DNA of 17,658 nucleotides. Source: Propionibacteriaceae bacterium (lineage in GTDB: Bacteria; Actinomycetota; Actinomycetes; Propionibacteriales; Propionibacteriaceae). How positions within the stretch are numbered: the first letter of the stretch is position 1; each line of letters starts with the position of its first letter. The stretch covers positions 1-17,658 of the forward strand of contig CAJPNZ010000062.1 in NCBI GenBank assembly GCA_905372155.1, given 5' to 3'. Shown here in pieces: positions 6,418 through 15,129 of this stretch. The notes beneath the pieces are model-generated. The model had not been told where the DNA came from. It searched no databases and saw nothing but the letters and a program-made list of their open reading frames with translations. The translations under genes and the position numbers were made by a program.

Positions 6418-7677
6418 ATGAAACACCCGCGCTCGCTTCTGCGACGGGCAGTCGGCGCGGTCGCAGCTTTCGTGGTCGCATCCGCAGCGTTGGTCAACGC
6501 CGGCAATTCCCCCGCCAGGGCCGACCAGAACACCGACATCAAGTTCGGGCCGGTCACCCTCACCCACGTCACCGACACGGGTGAGGCGATCCCCGCCCCC
6601 GGACGCCAGCTCCACAAGGGCGACTGGTTCTACCTGAACGTCGACTTCGACGCCACCAGGGCCAACCCCAAACCGGGCCAGTCCTTCGCCATCGACCTGC
6701 CCGAACCCTTCGTCAACCGGGACGGCGGAAACTCCCGCGGTGACGTGATCAAACCCCTCGAGTACACCGACTCCCAAGGCGCCACCGTCAAGGCCGGCGA
6801 GTGCAAGGTCGACAGGAGCCGAATCACCTGCACCTTCGGCGATGCCATAGAAGGCAAACTCGACGTCTCGGGCAAGATCCAGGCCCAGCTGCTGGCCCTG
6901 GGTGCCATCGACAAGACCTCCAGCGTCCTCACCATCAACGGCAAGGAATACACCGTCGCGCATCCCTGGAACGGGGACATCACCCTCCGCCCGGCGGTGC
7001 AGTTCAAACCCAGCACCCGGCTCGCCAGGAGCGCCAGGGGCGTGGGCACCAACAGCACCTGGATCAACTGGCACGTCCTGCTGGGCGGTTCCTGGCTCAA
7101 GGCCAACCATCCGAACGGCGGCCCGGTCACCGCCACCGACGTCATCCAGGACGGCCTCGAGGTTCCCGACCCCGCCACCATCAAACTGGTGGAGGTCCAG
7201 GCGGGCCCGGACGGCACCGGCGAGACCGAACGCGTCGTCGCCACCGCCAACCCGGCCGCCACCGACCTCGTCTGGAGGGCGCCGAAGTTCTCCTCCGAGG
7301 ACAACAGGGTGGCCATCGGTGGGGACGACACGTCGGCAACCTTCACCGTCGTCGACCAGATCACCCTGCCCGTGCTGCTGTCCAACACTGCGACCAGGAC
7401 GACCGGCGGGGTCGCGACTCCTCCTGCGGCGTCTCCGACGCCCGACCCGAAGGACCCCGCGACCACCGGGCCGGTGGAGCCCGCAGATCCCGGAGCTGAC
7501 GACCCCGTCGATCCCGCCGAATCTGCGAAGGCGACGCCCCAGCCCCAGCAGACACCGCCCGCATCGACCCCCAGGGCCGTGCCGGCACCCATCAAGCCCG
7601 GACTGCCCGGGGCCGGCCACAACGGCTGCGTCAGGCAGGACGAGAAAGGTTCGGGGTCGGGTGAATCCCGCCCCTGA
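6418..7677 (+). CDS. Secreted adhesin-like two-domain protein with degenerate sorting signal
   Basis: This 419-residue exported protein has a signal peptide (KHPRSLLRR then an Ala/Val core) probably cleaved after SPARA (residue 35). The mature N-terminus (DIKFGPVTLTHVTDTG...LHKGDWFYLNVDF) has the look of the SDR-like bacterial Ig domain of MSCRAMM adhesins, with Cys129 and Cys138. A second beta-rich domain follows, starting near STWINWHVLLGGSWLKANHP; that motif is shared with the paralog at 7917. From about residue 320 a Pro/Ala/Thr/Asp-rich linker leads to KPGLPGAGHNGC and a charged, non-hydrophobic end. LPGAG sits where LPXTG would be, but no membrane segment follows, so it should be released. 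The start follows GAGAGG by six bases. Domain names rest on pattern recognition, not a search. Confidence 0.8.
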   Translation: MKHPRSLLRRAVGAVAAFVVASAALVNAGNSPARADQNTDIKFGPVTLTHVTDTGEAIPAPGRQLHKGDWFYLNVDFDATRANPKPGQSFAIDLPEPFVNRDGGNSRGDVIKPLEYTDSQGATVKAGECKVDRSRITCTFGDAIEGKLDVSGKIQAQLLALGAIDKTSSVLTINGKEYTVAHPWNGDITLRPAVQFKPSTRLARSARGVGTNSTWINWHVLLGGSWLKANHPNGGPVTATDVIQDGLEVPDPATIKLVEVQAGPDGTGETERVVATANPAATDLVWRAPKFSSEDNRVAIGGDDTSATFTVVDQITLPVLLSNTATRTTGGVATPPAASPTPDPKDPATTGPVEPADPGADDPVDPAESAKATPQPQQTPPASTPRAVPAPIKPGLPGAGHNGCVRQDEKGSGSGESRP

Positions 7678-7692
7678 ACCCACGCGAGGAGG

Positions 7693-7722
7693 CCTGCCCG
7701 TTCCTCCCCTCAGCCGGGCAGG
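7693..7722 (+). terminator. Probable terminator hairpin after the second paralog
   Basis: CCTGCCCG (7693-7700) pairs with CGGGCAGG (7715-7722) around a 14-base loop and is followed by TCTCTTCG. The T tract is weak. Confidence 0.5.
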
Positions 7723-7916
7723 TCTCTTCGCGCGGGACCGGCCGCGTGCCCCGAAGCGGTGCCGCCGGACCCGCGTGGTCCTCTGCCGGGACGAAACCGT
7801 TCGCCTTTCGCGGGGACTACCGAAAACCGTCGTGAAGAGTTATGGTCAGCCATGCGATGTTCATCGCTTCCGGGAACCCTTGCAGGCTCTCCGGCGTTGA
7901 AACCTCGGGAGGGAAA

Positions 7917-9065
7917 ATGAATCTTCATCGTTCGCACACGTCGCGACGACGTGTCGCGACCGCGGTTTCCGCCATTCTCGCGACGTCGGCCACTTTTCTC
8001 GGCGCAGGGGCACCCCCGGCCCAGGCGAAGATCAACTCCGACATCGTCTTCACCGACGCCATTTTCAAGCACGTGGACCCCTCGGGCACCCCGGTCACGG
8101 GCCGCCAGGAGGTCTGGCAGGGCGACAACCTCGAATTCAGCGTCAACTACGACGGAACGAACGCCCGAGTCGCCTTTGGCGACGAATTCACGGTCGAGCT
8201 ACCCGCTTTCCTCAGGCTCCAGGACACCGCCGCCCGCAGACCAATGACCACCGCCGACGGAACCAAGGCCGGCGAGTGCACCCTCAACAACACGGACACG
8301 AACTCGACCATCAGCTGCGTCTTCAAGGAAACGATCCGCCGGAAGACCGAGGTCAAGGGGTCCATCCGCGTCAACCTCCAGGTCTCCGAGACCACCACTA
8401 CCGCGGCCACCGAGATCAGCCTCAGCGGAAAAACCCAGACCATTCCCCTGCCCTACGACAAGCCCATCGGCGTCAAACCCGCCGAACCGTGGCAGCCCGC
8501 GAGCGAACCGGGAGGTCGGGCCGAGCAGCTCACCTCCAACTCCAAGGGCATCAACTGGGACGTCACGGCGCCCGGCACCTGGCTCAACGCGAACCACCCC
8601 TCCGGGGCCCAGGTGATCATCAAGGACACCACCACCTCGGGAATGTTCTCCGCCGAGGCCGCGGACCGGGCCTACAACCGCGTGATCGAGGAGTGCGGCG
8701 ACCCGCGGAACCCGAACACCAGCCTCTCCCGTGTCGTCGCGGACGGGGTGGGGAAGAGCGTGGACGGATTCCAGCTGAAGGTCGACTCCGCCGGTCAGCA
8801 GGAAACCACCCTCGCCATGAGCGGCCCGTGGAGCAACCGCTGCACCTATCACGTCAAACTGCGCTCCGTGTTCGCCGACAACCAAACCGTCGACAAGGCC
8901 ACCACCTACGTCAACACCGCATCCTTCCAGGGAGTCAGCACCACGGTGACCACCGAGAGCAGGTATCAGGAAACCTTCGAGGGCTCCGTCAGCTACCACG
9001 AAGGTGTGAGGGTGAAACCGGCCCCCGGCATCACCGACGCGCCACCGAGCTCCGAGAACGCCTGA
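7917..9065 (+). CDS. Secreted adhesin-like two-domain protein without wall anchor
   Basis: The 382-residue protein has a signal peptide (basic HRSHTSRRR, Ala/Thr core) probably cleaved after PPAQA (residue 37). The mature start KINSDIVFTDAIFKHVDPSG...WQGDNLEFSVNYDGT aligns by eye with the paralog at 6418. A Cys pair is conserved in the first domain (Cys121 and Cys134, each following or near the shared KAGEC motif). The second domain contains GINWDVTAPGTWLNANHP, matching INWHVLLGGSWLKANHP in the paralog, and has two further Cys residues. The end (PAPGITDAPPSSENA) has neither LPXTG nor a membrane segment, so it is predicted to be secreted. The ATG at 7917 follows GGGAGGG; a longer frame from 7842 lacks a signal-peptide start. 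A TTATGGT box near 7840 may be the -10. Confidence 0.8.
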   Translation: MNLHRSHTSRRRVATAVSAILATSATFLGAGAPPAQAKINSDIVFTDAIFKHVDPSGTPVTGRQEVWQGDNLEFSVNYDGTNARVAFGDEFTVELPAFLRLQDTAARRPMTTADGTKAGECTLNNTDTNSTISCVFKETIRRKTEVKGSIRVNLQVSETTTTAATEISLSGKTQTIPLPYDKPIGVKPAEPWQPASEPGGRAEQLTSNSKGINWDVTAPGTWLNANHPSGAQVIIKDTTTSGMFSAEAADRAYNRVIEECGDPRNPNTSLSRVVADGVGKSVDGFQLKVDSAGQQETTLAMSGPWSNRCTYHVKLRSVFADNQTVDKATTYVNTASFQGVSTTVTTESRYQETFEGSVSYHEGVRVKPAPGITDAPPSSENA

Positions 9066-9087
9066 GCGCGGGAAAACGCATCCCCGA

Positions 9088-9130
9088 GCAGGTCGCGTCG
9101 GGTCCGTGACGTGCTCACGACCTGCCTTTT
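9088..9130 (+). terminator. Intrinsic terminator between the secreted cluster and topA
   Basis: GCAGGTCG (9088-9095) pairs with CGACCTGC (9118-9125), with an inner GTGA/TCAC pairing in the loop, followed by CTTTT. It starts about 20 bases after the upstream stop codon. Confidence 0.7.
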
Positions 9131-9201
9131 GACTCGTTTGCCACAGCCCGGATTGATCCGTGGGCTATTGTTCCCATGCGGACGACGGGAGGTAGGAACA
9201 C

Positions 9202-11889
9202 ATGGTGGACAAGCGACAGCGACTCGTGATCGTCGAATCACCCACGAAGGCGACGAAAATCGCCGGCTACCTCGGCGACGGCTACATGGTGGAGTCCAGC
9301 CGCGGCCACATCCGCGACCTCCCAACCGGCGCCGCCGAGGTGCCCGCCAGGTACAAGGGACTCAAGTGGGCGCGCACCGGCGTCAACATCGACGATAACT
9401 TCGCACCCCTCTACGTCGTGGCCGCCGACAAGAAGGCGACGCTGCGGGAACTGAAGCAGAAACTCAAGGCCGCCGACGAACTCTTGCTCGCCACCGATGG
9501 TGACCGCGAGGGCGAGGCCATCGCGTGGCACCTGATGGAGGAACTCAAACCCAAGGTGCCCGCCCACCGCATGGTCTTCCACGAGATCACGCCGTCGGCC
9601 ATCGCCGAGGCTGTCGCCAACCCCCGCCCGCTCGACACCGACCTCGTCGACGCGCAGGAGACCCGCCGCATCCTCGACCGCCTCTACGGCTACGAGGTCT
9701 CCCCAGTTCTGTGGAAGAAGGTCATGCCGAAACTGTCGGCGGGCCGGGTGCAGTCCGTGGCCACCCGCCTCGTCGTCGACCGGGAACGGGAACGCATCGC
9801 GTTCGTGCCCGCCGGATACTGGGACCTCGACGTGACCCTCGACGGCGGCGCCGAAGCCGATCCCCGCACCTTCCCCGCGCGCCTGACCTCCCTTGACGGG
9901 GTGCGCGTCGCCCAGGGCCGCGATTTCGACTCCACAGGTCAGCCCACCAACACCTCCGCCGTGGTGCTGGACGAGACCACCGCCACCGCGCTCGCTGCGG
10001 CCCTCCAGGCAGCCGCGTTCCGAGTCGACAAGGTGGAGGCCAGGCCCTACACCCGCCGTCCCTACGAGCCGTTCCGCACCACCACCCTCCAGCAGGAGGC
10101 CGGCCGGAAACTCGGTTTCACGTCGCAACGAACCATGTCGGTGGCCCAGGAGCTCTACGAGAAGGGCTTCATCACCTACATGCGAACCGACTCCGTCACC
10201 CTGGCGGAGTCCGCCATCGCGGCGGCCCGCGACCAGGTCGAGCAGCTGTTCGGGGCCCACTACCTGCCCCCGAAACCCCGCATCTACGCCTCGAAGGTGA
10301 AAAACGCCCAGGAGGCCCACGAGGCCATCCGGCCCGCGGGTGACGTCTTCACCCACCCCGACGCCACCGGCCTGTCCGGCGACGCCCACCGCCTCTACCA
10401 GCTGATCTGGATGCGCACCCTCGCCTCCCAGATGGCCGACGCGAAGGGCGAACAGGTCAGCGTCGCCATCTCCGCCGCCCCCACCGCGCCGGTTCAGGCA
10501 GGGACGGGCACGGTGGAACGCGCCGAGCTGACCGCATCGGGTCGCACCATCTCCTTCCACGGGTTCCTGAAGGCCTACGTCGCCGGCACCGACGACGACT
10601 CCGCCAGCGACGACAAGCAGTCGCGGCTGCCGCAACTTGTCACGGGTCAGGAACTCGCCGCCGAGAAGGTGAAGGCGGCCGGGCACGAGACCAAACCCCC
10701 TGCCCGCTACACCGAACCCTCGCTCGTGGCGAAACTGGAGGAGCTGGAGATCGGCCGCCCCTCCACCTACGCCTCCATCATCCGCACCATCACCGCCCGC
10801 GACTACGTGTTCAAGAAGGGCTCCGCGCTGGTGCCGACCTGGTTGGCGTTCGCCGTCACCCGGCTGCTGGAGGAACACTTCACCGAGCTGGTGGACTACA
10901 CCTTCACCGCGCAGCTGGAGGAACTGCTCGACGAGATCGCGGGCGGCAGGGCCGAACGGCTGAAGGTCCTCACCGACTTCTACCGCGGCCCCGACGGGAA
11001 CACCGCCAAGGGCCTCGAGAAGCTCGTCACCGAACTCGGCGACATCGACGCGAAGGGGCTGTCGACCTTCCCCCTCGGCGACTCCGGCATCGACGTGCGC
11101 GTCGGACGCTACGGCACCTACGTCGAGGCCGCCGACGGGCGTCGCGCCAACGTCCCCGACGACCTGCCGCCCGACGGTTTGACCGCAGAGGTCGCCGAGG
11201 AACTGCTCAGCCGCCCCCTCGACGAGGAACGCGAACTCGGCGTCGACCCGGAATCCGGGCGCATGGTGGTGGCGAAGAACGGCCGGTTCGGACCCTACGT
11301 GACCGAGGTGCTGCCAGAGGGCACCCCGAAGTCGGTGAAACCCCGGACGGCGTCGCTGTTCAGGTCGATGTCCCTCGACAGCATCGACCTGGCCGCGGCG
11401 CAACGCCTCATGAGCCTGCCCCGGGTGGTCGGCAAGGACCCGGAGGGCGTCGAGATCACCGCGCAGAACGGCCGCTACGGGCCGTACCTGAAGAAAGGCA
11501 GCGACTCGCGGTCGCTGACCAGCGAGGAACAGATCTTCGACATCACCCTCGATGAGGCCCTCGCCATCTACGCCGCCCCCAAGGTCCGCGGCCGCGCGGC
11601 CGCCGCGCCCCCGCTGAAGGAGTTCGGCGCCGACCCGGCCAGCGGCAAACCCGTCGTGCTGAAGTCGGGGCGGTTCGGCCCCTACGTCACCGACGGCGAG
11701 ACCAACGCCACCCTGCGCCGCGACGACTCGCCCGAGACCATCACCCCGGAACGCGCCTTCGAACTGCTCGCGGAGAAACGCGCCAAGGGCCCGGCTAAGA
11801 AACCCGCCCGGAAGACCACCACCAGGAAGAAGACGACAACCGCAGCGAAGAAGACCACGACGAGGAAGAAGACCACCCCTAAGGCTTGA
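9202..11889 (+). CDS. topA: DNA topoisomerase I (type IA)
   Basis: TopA relaxes negative supercoils by single-strand passage and is essential in most actinobacteria. The 895-residue protein has an N-terminal TOPRIM domain with VIVESPTKA (Glu12) and ATDGDREGEA (Asp99, Asp101, Glu103). The catalytic tyrosine is Tyr326 in GFITYMRTDS. The C-terminal half carries four GR(Y/F)G-Y repeats near residues 634, 693, 756 and 822 in place of zinc fingers. A Lys/Thr/Arg-rich tail (about 865-895) of the kind known to aid DNA binding and processivity in actinobacteria completes it. The start follows GGGAGG (9188-9193). Length and domain order are normal. A small GAGCC/GGCTC stem at 11892-11906 follows the stop codon and resembles the end of the dispersed repeat. 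Confidence 0.97.
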   Translation: MVDKRQRLVIVESPTKATKIAGYLGDGYMVESSRGHIRDLPTGAAEVPARYKGLKWARTGVNIDDNFAPLYVVAADKKATLRELKQKLKAADELLLATDGDREGEAIAWHLMEELKPKVPAHRMVFHEITPSAIAEAVANPRPLDTDLVDAQETRRILDRLYGYEVSPVLWKKVMPKLSAGRVQSVATRLVVDRERERIAFVPAGYWDLDVTLDGGAEADPRTFPARLTSLDGVRVAQGRDFDSTGQPTNTSAVVLDETTATALAAALQAAAFRVDKVEARPYTRRPYEPFRTTTLQQEAGRKLGFTSQRTMSVAQELYEKGFITYMRTDSVTLAESAIAAARDQVEQLFGAHYLPPKPRIYASKVKNAQEAHEAIRPAGDVFTHPDATGLSGDAHRLYQLIWMRTLASQMADAKGEQVSVAISAAPTAPVQAGTGTVERAELTASGRTISFHGFLKAYVAGTDDDSASDDKQSRLPQLVTGQELAAEKVKAAGHETKPPARYTEPSLVAKLEELEIGRPSTYASIIRTITARDYVFKKGSALVPTWLAFAVTRLLEEHFTELVDYTFTAQLEELLDEIAGGRAERLKVLTDFYRGPDGNTAKGLEKLVTELGDIDAKGLSTFPLGDSGIDVRVGRYGTYVEAADGRRANVPDDLPPDGLTAEVAEELLSRPLDEERELGVDPESGRMVVAKNGRFGPYVTEVLPEGTPKSVKPRTASLFRSMSLDSIDLAAAQRLMSLPRVVGKDPEGVEITAQNGRYGPYLKKGSDSRSLTSEEQIFDITLDEALAIYAAPKVRGRAAAAPPLKEFGADPASGKPVVLKSGRFGPYVTDGETNATLRRDDSPETITPERAFELLAEKRAKGPAKKPARKTTTRKKTTTAAKKTTTRKKTTPKA

Positions 11890-12099
11890 TTGAGCCGGGC
11901 AGGCTCGGCCAGCGCCTCCAACGCCATCCGAGTCGCCGCTCACGCAACTCCAACGGGTACTTCCTCTATCCCATGTGCAGTGATCCTTCCTGTCATCACT
12001 GCCTCCGCCAAACCCGGGGCGCAACAACTCCTTCGGAGGCCAGCGTCCCCATGACCGTGACCGCCGATGGCATCAGGAAGGTGTTTGGGGAGACGCGCC

Positions 12100-12570
12100 T
12101 CATGACAGGCTCCCGCCCGTGGATTCTGGAGATTGTCCCATCACGTCCTTCAGCACCGAGACGAGATGGGGCGGCTCCAACGGAGTCTGGCTCACATGCA
12201 GGTGATCAATCGGAACCCACTTCACTCCCCTGAACCAAGGCCGCTCGTAGGTCTCGAGTGTTTGTTGGCCCGCCGTCAGCGGCCGGGCCAGGCAGAACCA
12301 CTCCGTCCCCTCATAGGTCTGGCCTGCCCACGTGGTCTTTCGGAAGTGGGGGCGAGGAGTGCCGCACAGCTGGATATCCCAGCCGGTCTCTTCGGCGGTT
12401 TCTCTGAGGAGCGCAGCCTCGAGACTCTCGTCAGGTTCAACCGCCCCACCAGGTGGCTCCAGGATTTCGTGTCCATCCATTGGGTCTTCCCAATGGATCA
12501 ACAACAGTTCGTCGCGCCCATTGACGACAAGGGCTCGAACCGCCTTGCGCGCGGGTGAGGTCTGAGTCAT
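12100..12570 (-). CDS. Nudix hydrolase
   Basis: The 156-residue protein has a full Nudix box at residues 42-64 (G-x5-E-x7-RE-x-x-EE-x-GW): Gly42, Glu48, Arg56-Glu57, Glu60-Glu61 and Gly63. These coordinate the divalent metal for hydrolysis of a nucleoside diphosphate linked to another group. The substrate cannot be deduced. The N-terminal KAVRALVVNGRDELLLIHWE strand layout and single-domain length fit small MutT-like housecleaning enzymes. The position usually filled by Ile/Leu/Val at the end of the box is Trp64. It is convergent with topA, and its 5' end lies 53 bases from the IS3-type left end at 12623. Confidence 0.9.
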   Translation of the reverse strand: MTQTSPARKAVRALVVNGRDELLLIHWEDPMDGHEILEPPGGAVEPDESLEAALLRETAEETGWDIQLCGTPRPHFRKTTWAGQTYEGTEWFCLARPLTAGQQTLETYERPWFRGVKWVPIDHLHVSQTPLEPPHLVSVLKDVMGQSPESTGGSLS

Positions 12571-12622
12571 GGGGGTACCTGTTCCAGGAGGGGTGGTTGG
12601 TTATCCTGCCATGCACGGAGCC

Positions 12623-12640
12623 TGACCCCGTTCTTTGGGC
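12623..12640 (+). mobile_element. Left end of a broken IS3-family element
   Basis: TGACCCCGTTCTTTGGGC has the TG start and GACCCCG core typical of IS3-family ends. It lies 47 bases before the orfA remnant. A related inverted sequence (CCGGGGTC) occurs at 15355-15362. No target duplication is visible. Confidence 0.5.
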
Positions 12641-12686
12641 ACGCTGAATCCGGCCGGGGCTGGGGGGAGCGAGAAGATCGTTCATC

Positions 12687-12841
12687 ATGTCGAGGAAGAA
12701 CTATTTCGGAGGAGTTCCATCATCAGGCGGTGGACTTGTACGAGTCCACCGCCGGGTGCCACGGTCCGTGGGATCGCTGCTGATCTGAGGGGTGGTGCGG
12801 GGCACGCTACGGCAGTGGCTCGAGGCGTACGGGACAGGCAG
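12687..12841 (+). pseudogene. IS3-family orfA remnant with three frameshifts
   Basis: Reading across frames restores a typical IS3 orfA start: MSRKNY (12687-12704), then SEEFHHQAVDLYESTAG after one extra base at 12705, then ATVRGIAADL after one extra base at 12757, then VVRGTLRQWLEAYGTG after one extra base near 12788. This is the helix-turn-helix that binds the IS ends. All three lesions are single-base insertions. The gene stops abruptly at about 12841, where IS256-type sequence begins. Confidence 0.8.
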
Positions 12842-12842
12842 C

Positions 12843-13066
12843 TGGTTCGGCTACCTCTACCTCGACGCCACCTACCTCGACGTCCGCCGACACGGCCGGC
12901 CATCTCCCAGGCCACCGTCATCGCGGTCGGTGTCTCTGCCCTCGGACGGCGCGAGATCCTCGGCATGCCCGTCGGGGACAGCGAGTCGACCGACTTCTGG
13001 ACCGAGTTCCTCCGAAGCCTGCGCCAACGCTGTCTCAACCCCACCAGAGTTACCAGGCGCCTCTAG
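12843..13066 (+). pseudogene. Internal fragment of an IS256-family (mutator) transposase
   Basis: The translation reads WFGYLYLDATYLDVRRHGR, then after a frameshift near 12900 ISQATVIAVGVSALGRREILG and GDSESTDFWTEFLRSLRQR. These are core IS256-family blocks, including the first catalytic Asp in LDATY. Both ends of the transposase are missing, and homology fades near 13045 before a stop at 13064. It is fused directly to the orfA remnant, so one IS apparently inserted into or recombined with another. Confidence 0.8.
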
Positions 13067-13118
13067 TAGTATGTCGTCCGGAGTTGGGGAAGGAATTCCA
13101 ACAAGGTAGGGACAGCCC

Positions 13119-15125
13119 ATGGCCAACCCGGATATCCACATCATCGGTGCCGGCCCGGTCGGTCTGGCCGCAGCGTTGCTGCTGGCGGCCCAAGACCGGC
13201 GCGTCACAATCCACGAGGCGCGGGATGCCATTTCTCTGACCGACGCGAACAGCTACCCGATCGGGGTGAACCCGCGTGGTCAGGAGACGTTGCGGCGTAT
13301 CGATTCGCGTCTGGTTGAGGAGCTGCGCGCGCAGGGCGAACTTGTCGAGGGATTCAAGATCCGTGCCGGGCGCCGGATGCTTGCGTCGATGCGGTCTGGC
13401 ACCATCATCGGCACCACCCGAGCCCGGCTCACGGGCATCCTTCTGGCTGCAGCGCAACAGGACCGGCGAATCACTCTCAGCACCGGCCACAGGCTGGAGG
13501 CCATCGATCTGGCCTCCCGAACCCTGCAGTTCACAGGAACCACCACGGTCGAGGTGGGAAACGGCCTGGTCATCGCATGTGACGGGGTCTGGTCGAAGAC
13601 GCGTCAGACCATGGCCGAGCAGCTTGCTGATTTCGTCCCGGAGGTGAGTGACTGGGGCGTCCAGTTCCGCGTCCTCTTCTCGGCACCCGGGGCAATGGCT
13701 CCCGGACTGGATCCGAATTGGCACCACATCTTCACGGGCAAAGGTATCTACACCGCGACGCTGCCGGACGGCGTGTGGTGCGTTGCGGTCACGGCCATCA
13801 AGGGCGACCCAGCGGAGGCCCTGCTCCTGTCGACGGAGCCCACGGAGGACCACATCAACGCCCTGCATCGGCACCTGCGGCAGCACGCCCCGCTCATCCT
13901 CCCCCTGCTCACTCGCGACGCCTATGTGGATTTCTTCGGGCGGGCGCCCTTCGGTGGCGCCGTTGTGCGCTGCCCCCGGGTGTCCCACGACGAGTGGCTC
14001 GTCCTCCTCGGCGACGCCGCCCACTCCGTCATCCCGCCGACAGGCGAGGGCGTCAACTCCGGTCTGGAGGACGCGATGCTGCTGGCCGACGCGCTGGCCT
14101 CCGGCAGCCCGATGTCGCTGCGCGAATACGACGAGAGCCGAATTCCCGACCTGAAAGCACTCGGGGAATACGCTTGCCACCTCAAGGACAACATCGCCAA
14201 CGAGGACCCGGTCCGATCCGCCAGCAACGTCGGGCTCCGAATTCTCTCGGCGGTAGCTGGTCTCGTTGGCCAGAAGTCCGGCGAACTGGAGAGCCGGCTT
14301 TTCGGTCCCGATGCAGGCCGGATGCCTTACCGGGACGCCATCGGGCCGTGGATCCAGTTCCGGGATCGCTGGACCCCGCCCCTGCGCCGGATCGCGACAG
14401 GTGTGGTGAGATGCGTCGACAAACCGATCAGCGCGGAACCCCAGACCCTCGTTGCGCACCAGCGCGAGGGCGCCCGACGTCGAATCAGCGTCATCGGCGG
14501 CTCGTCCGGCACGGGCAAGGAACTCGCGGAGTTGGCACTGAAGCGGGGCTTCGATGTCACGTGTCTCTCCCGTCGCGGTGCCGGTCCTATCGGTGCGCGC
14601 CTTGTTTCCGGCGATGCCCGTGACCCGGAGGTCGTGCGCCAGGCGTTGAAGGATGCCACGGCGGCTTTTGTCACGGTCAGTGGTGGCAGCGACGGCAGCC
14701 GTGATCGAACGGCCATCACCCAGGCCGTCCTCGAGGCCGCCGGGCAGACAGGCCTGCGCCGGATCGTCGTGCAGTCCTCGTTGGGCGCTGGCGCTTCCGC
14801 ACGAATGCTGCCCCCCGGCATTCGGTACCTGGCAACCCGTATGCTCGCCCCGGCCCTCGCCGACCACACCACCCAGGAACAAGTGGTCCAAGAATCCGGA
14901 CTGGATTGGACGATCGTCCGGCCGGTAGGTCTGACCAACAAGCGGGCCACGGGCATGGTCCGAGAGCTTCGGGATGCCGAGAGTGGTTGGCTGGGATGGC
15001 CAATCCCCAGGGCTGATGTCGCTGGCCACATGCTGCGTTACCTGGATGACAAGTCGACGATTCAAGAGTGCATAGCGATCTCAGGACGTTGCGTCCTGGG
15101 CCAGCATCTTCCCAACCACCGTTGA
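13119..15125 (+). CDS. Fusion of FAD-dependent monooxygenase and NAD(P)-binding SDR/NmrA-like domain
   Basis: This is a 668-residue two-enzyme fusion. Residues 1 to about 440 are a class A flavoprotein hydroxylase of the kynurenine 3-monooxygenase type. It has the Rossmann motif IIGAGPVGLAAALLL (Gly10, Gly12, Gly15) and the FAD ribityl motif LLGDAAHSVIPPTGEGVNSGLEDA (Gly298-Asp299). From residue 455 a second Rossmann fold begins with ISVIGGSSGTGKELAELAL (GGSSGTG, 460-466) and continues with SGDARDPEVVRQAL, RRIVVQSSLGAG and DWTIVRPVGLTN, typical of atypical SDR/NmrA-like NAD(P)-binding proteins. The substrate is unknown. The start follows AAGGTAGGG. The frame is fully open although IS remnants lie on both sides, so it may be captured cargo that is still under selection. 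The tail after about residue 655 shows no domain features. Confidence 0.87.
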   Translation: MANPDIHIIGAGPVGLAAALLLAAQDRRVTIHEARDAISLTDANSYPIGVNPRGQETLRRIDSRLVEELRAQGELVEGFKIRAGRRMLASMRSGTIIGTTRARLTGILLAAAQQDRRITLSTGHRLEAIDLASRTLQFTGTTTVEVGNGLVIACDGVWSKTRQTMAEQLADFVPEVSDWGVQFRVLFSAPGAMAPGLDPNWHHIFTGKGIYTATLPDGVWCVAVTAIKGDPAEALLLSTEPTEDHINALHRHLRQHAPLILPLLTRDAYVDFFGRAPFGGAVVRCPRVSHDEWLVLLGDAAHSVIPPTGEGVNSGLEDAMLLADALASGSPMSLREYDESRIPDLKALGEYACHLKDNIANEDPVRSASNVGLRILSAVAGLVGQKSGELESRLFGPDAGRMPYRDAIGPWIQFRDRWTPPLRRIATGVVRCVDKPISAEPQTLVAHQREGARRRISVIGGSSGTGKELAELALKRGFDVTCLSRRGAGPIGARLVSGDARDPEVVRQALKDATAAFVTVSGGSDGSRDRTAITQAVLEAAGQTGLRRIVVQSSLGAGASARMLPPGIRYLATRMLAPALADHTTQEQVVQESGLDWTIVRPVGLTNKRATGMVRELRDAESGWLGWPIPRADVAGHMLRYLDDKSTIQECIAISGRCVLGQHLPNHR

Positions 15126-15129
15126 AGAC

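Noticed and set aside
9238..12027. A 929-codon open frame on the minus strand opposite topA
   Set aside because: It is antisense to a certain topA gene, lacks any recognisable domain and has the His/Gly/Arg-rich composition of a high-GC shadow frame.
11886..12233. A 115-codon frame after topA
   Set aside because: It overlaps the topA stop and the Nudix gene and has no recognisable motif or start signal.
13050..15065. A 671-codon minus-strand frame opposite the monooxygenase-SDR fusion
   Set aside because: Shadow of a gene with clear FAD and NAD(P) motifs on the other strand.
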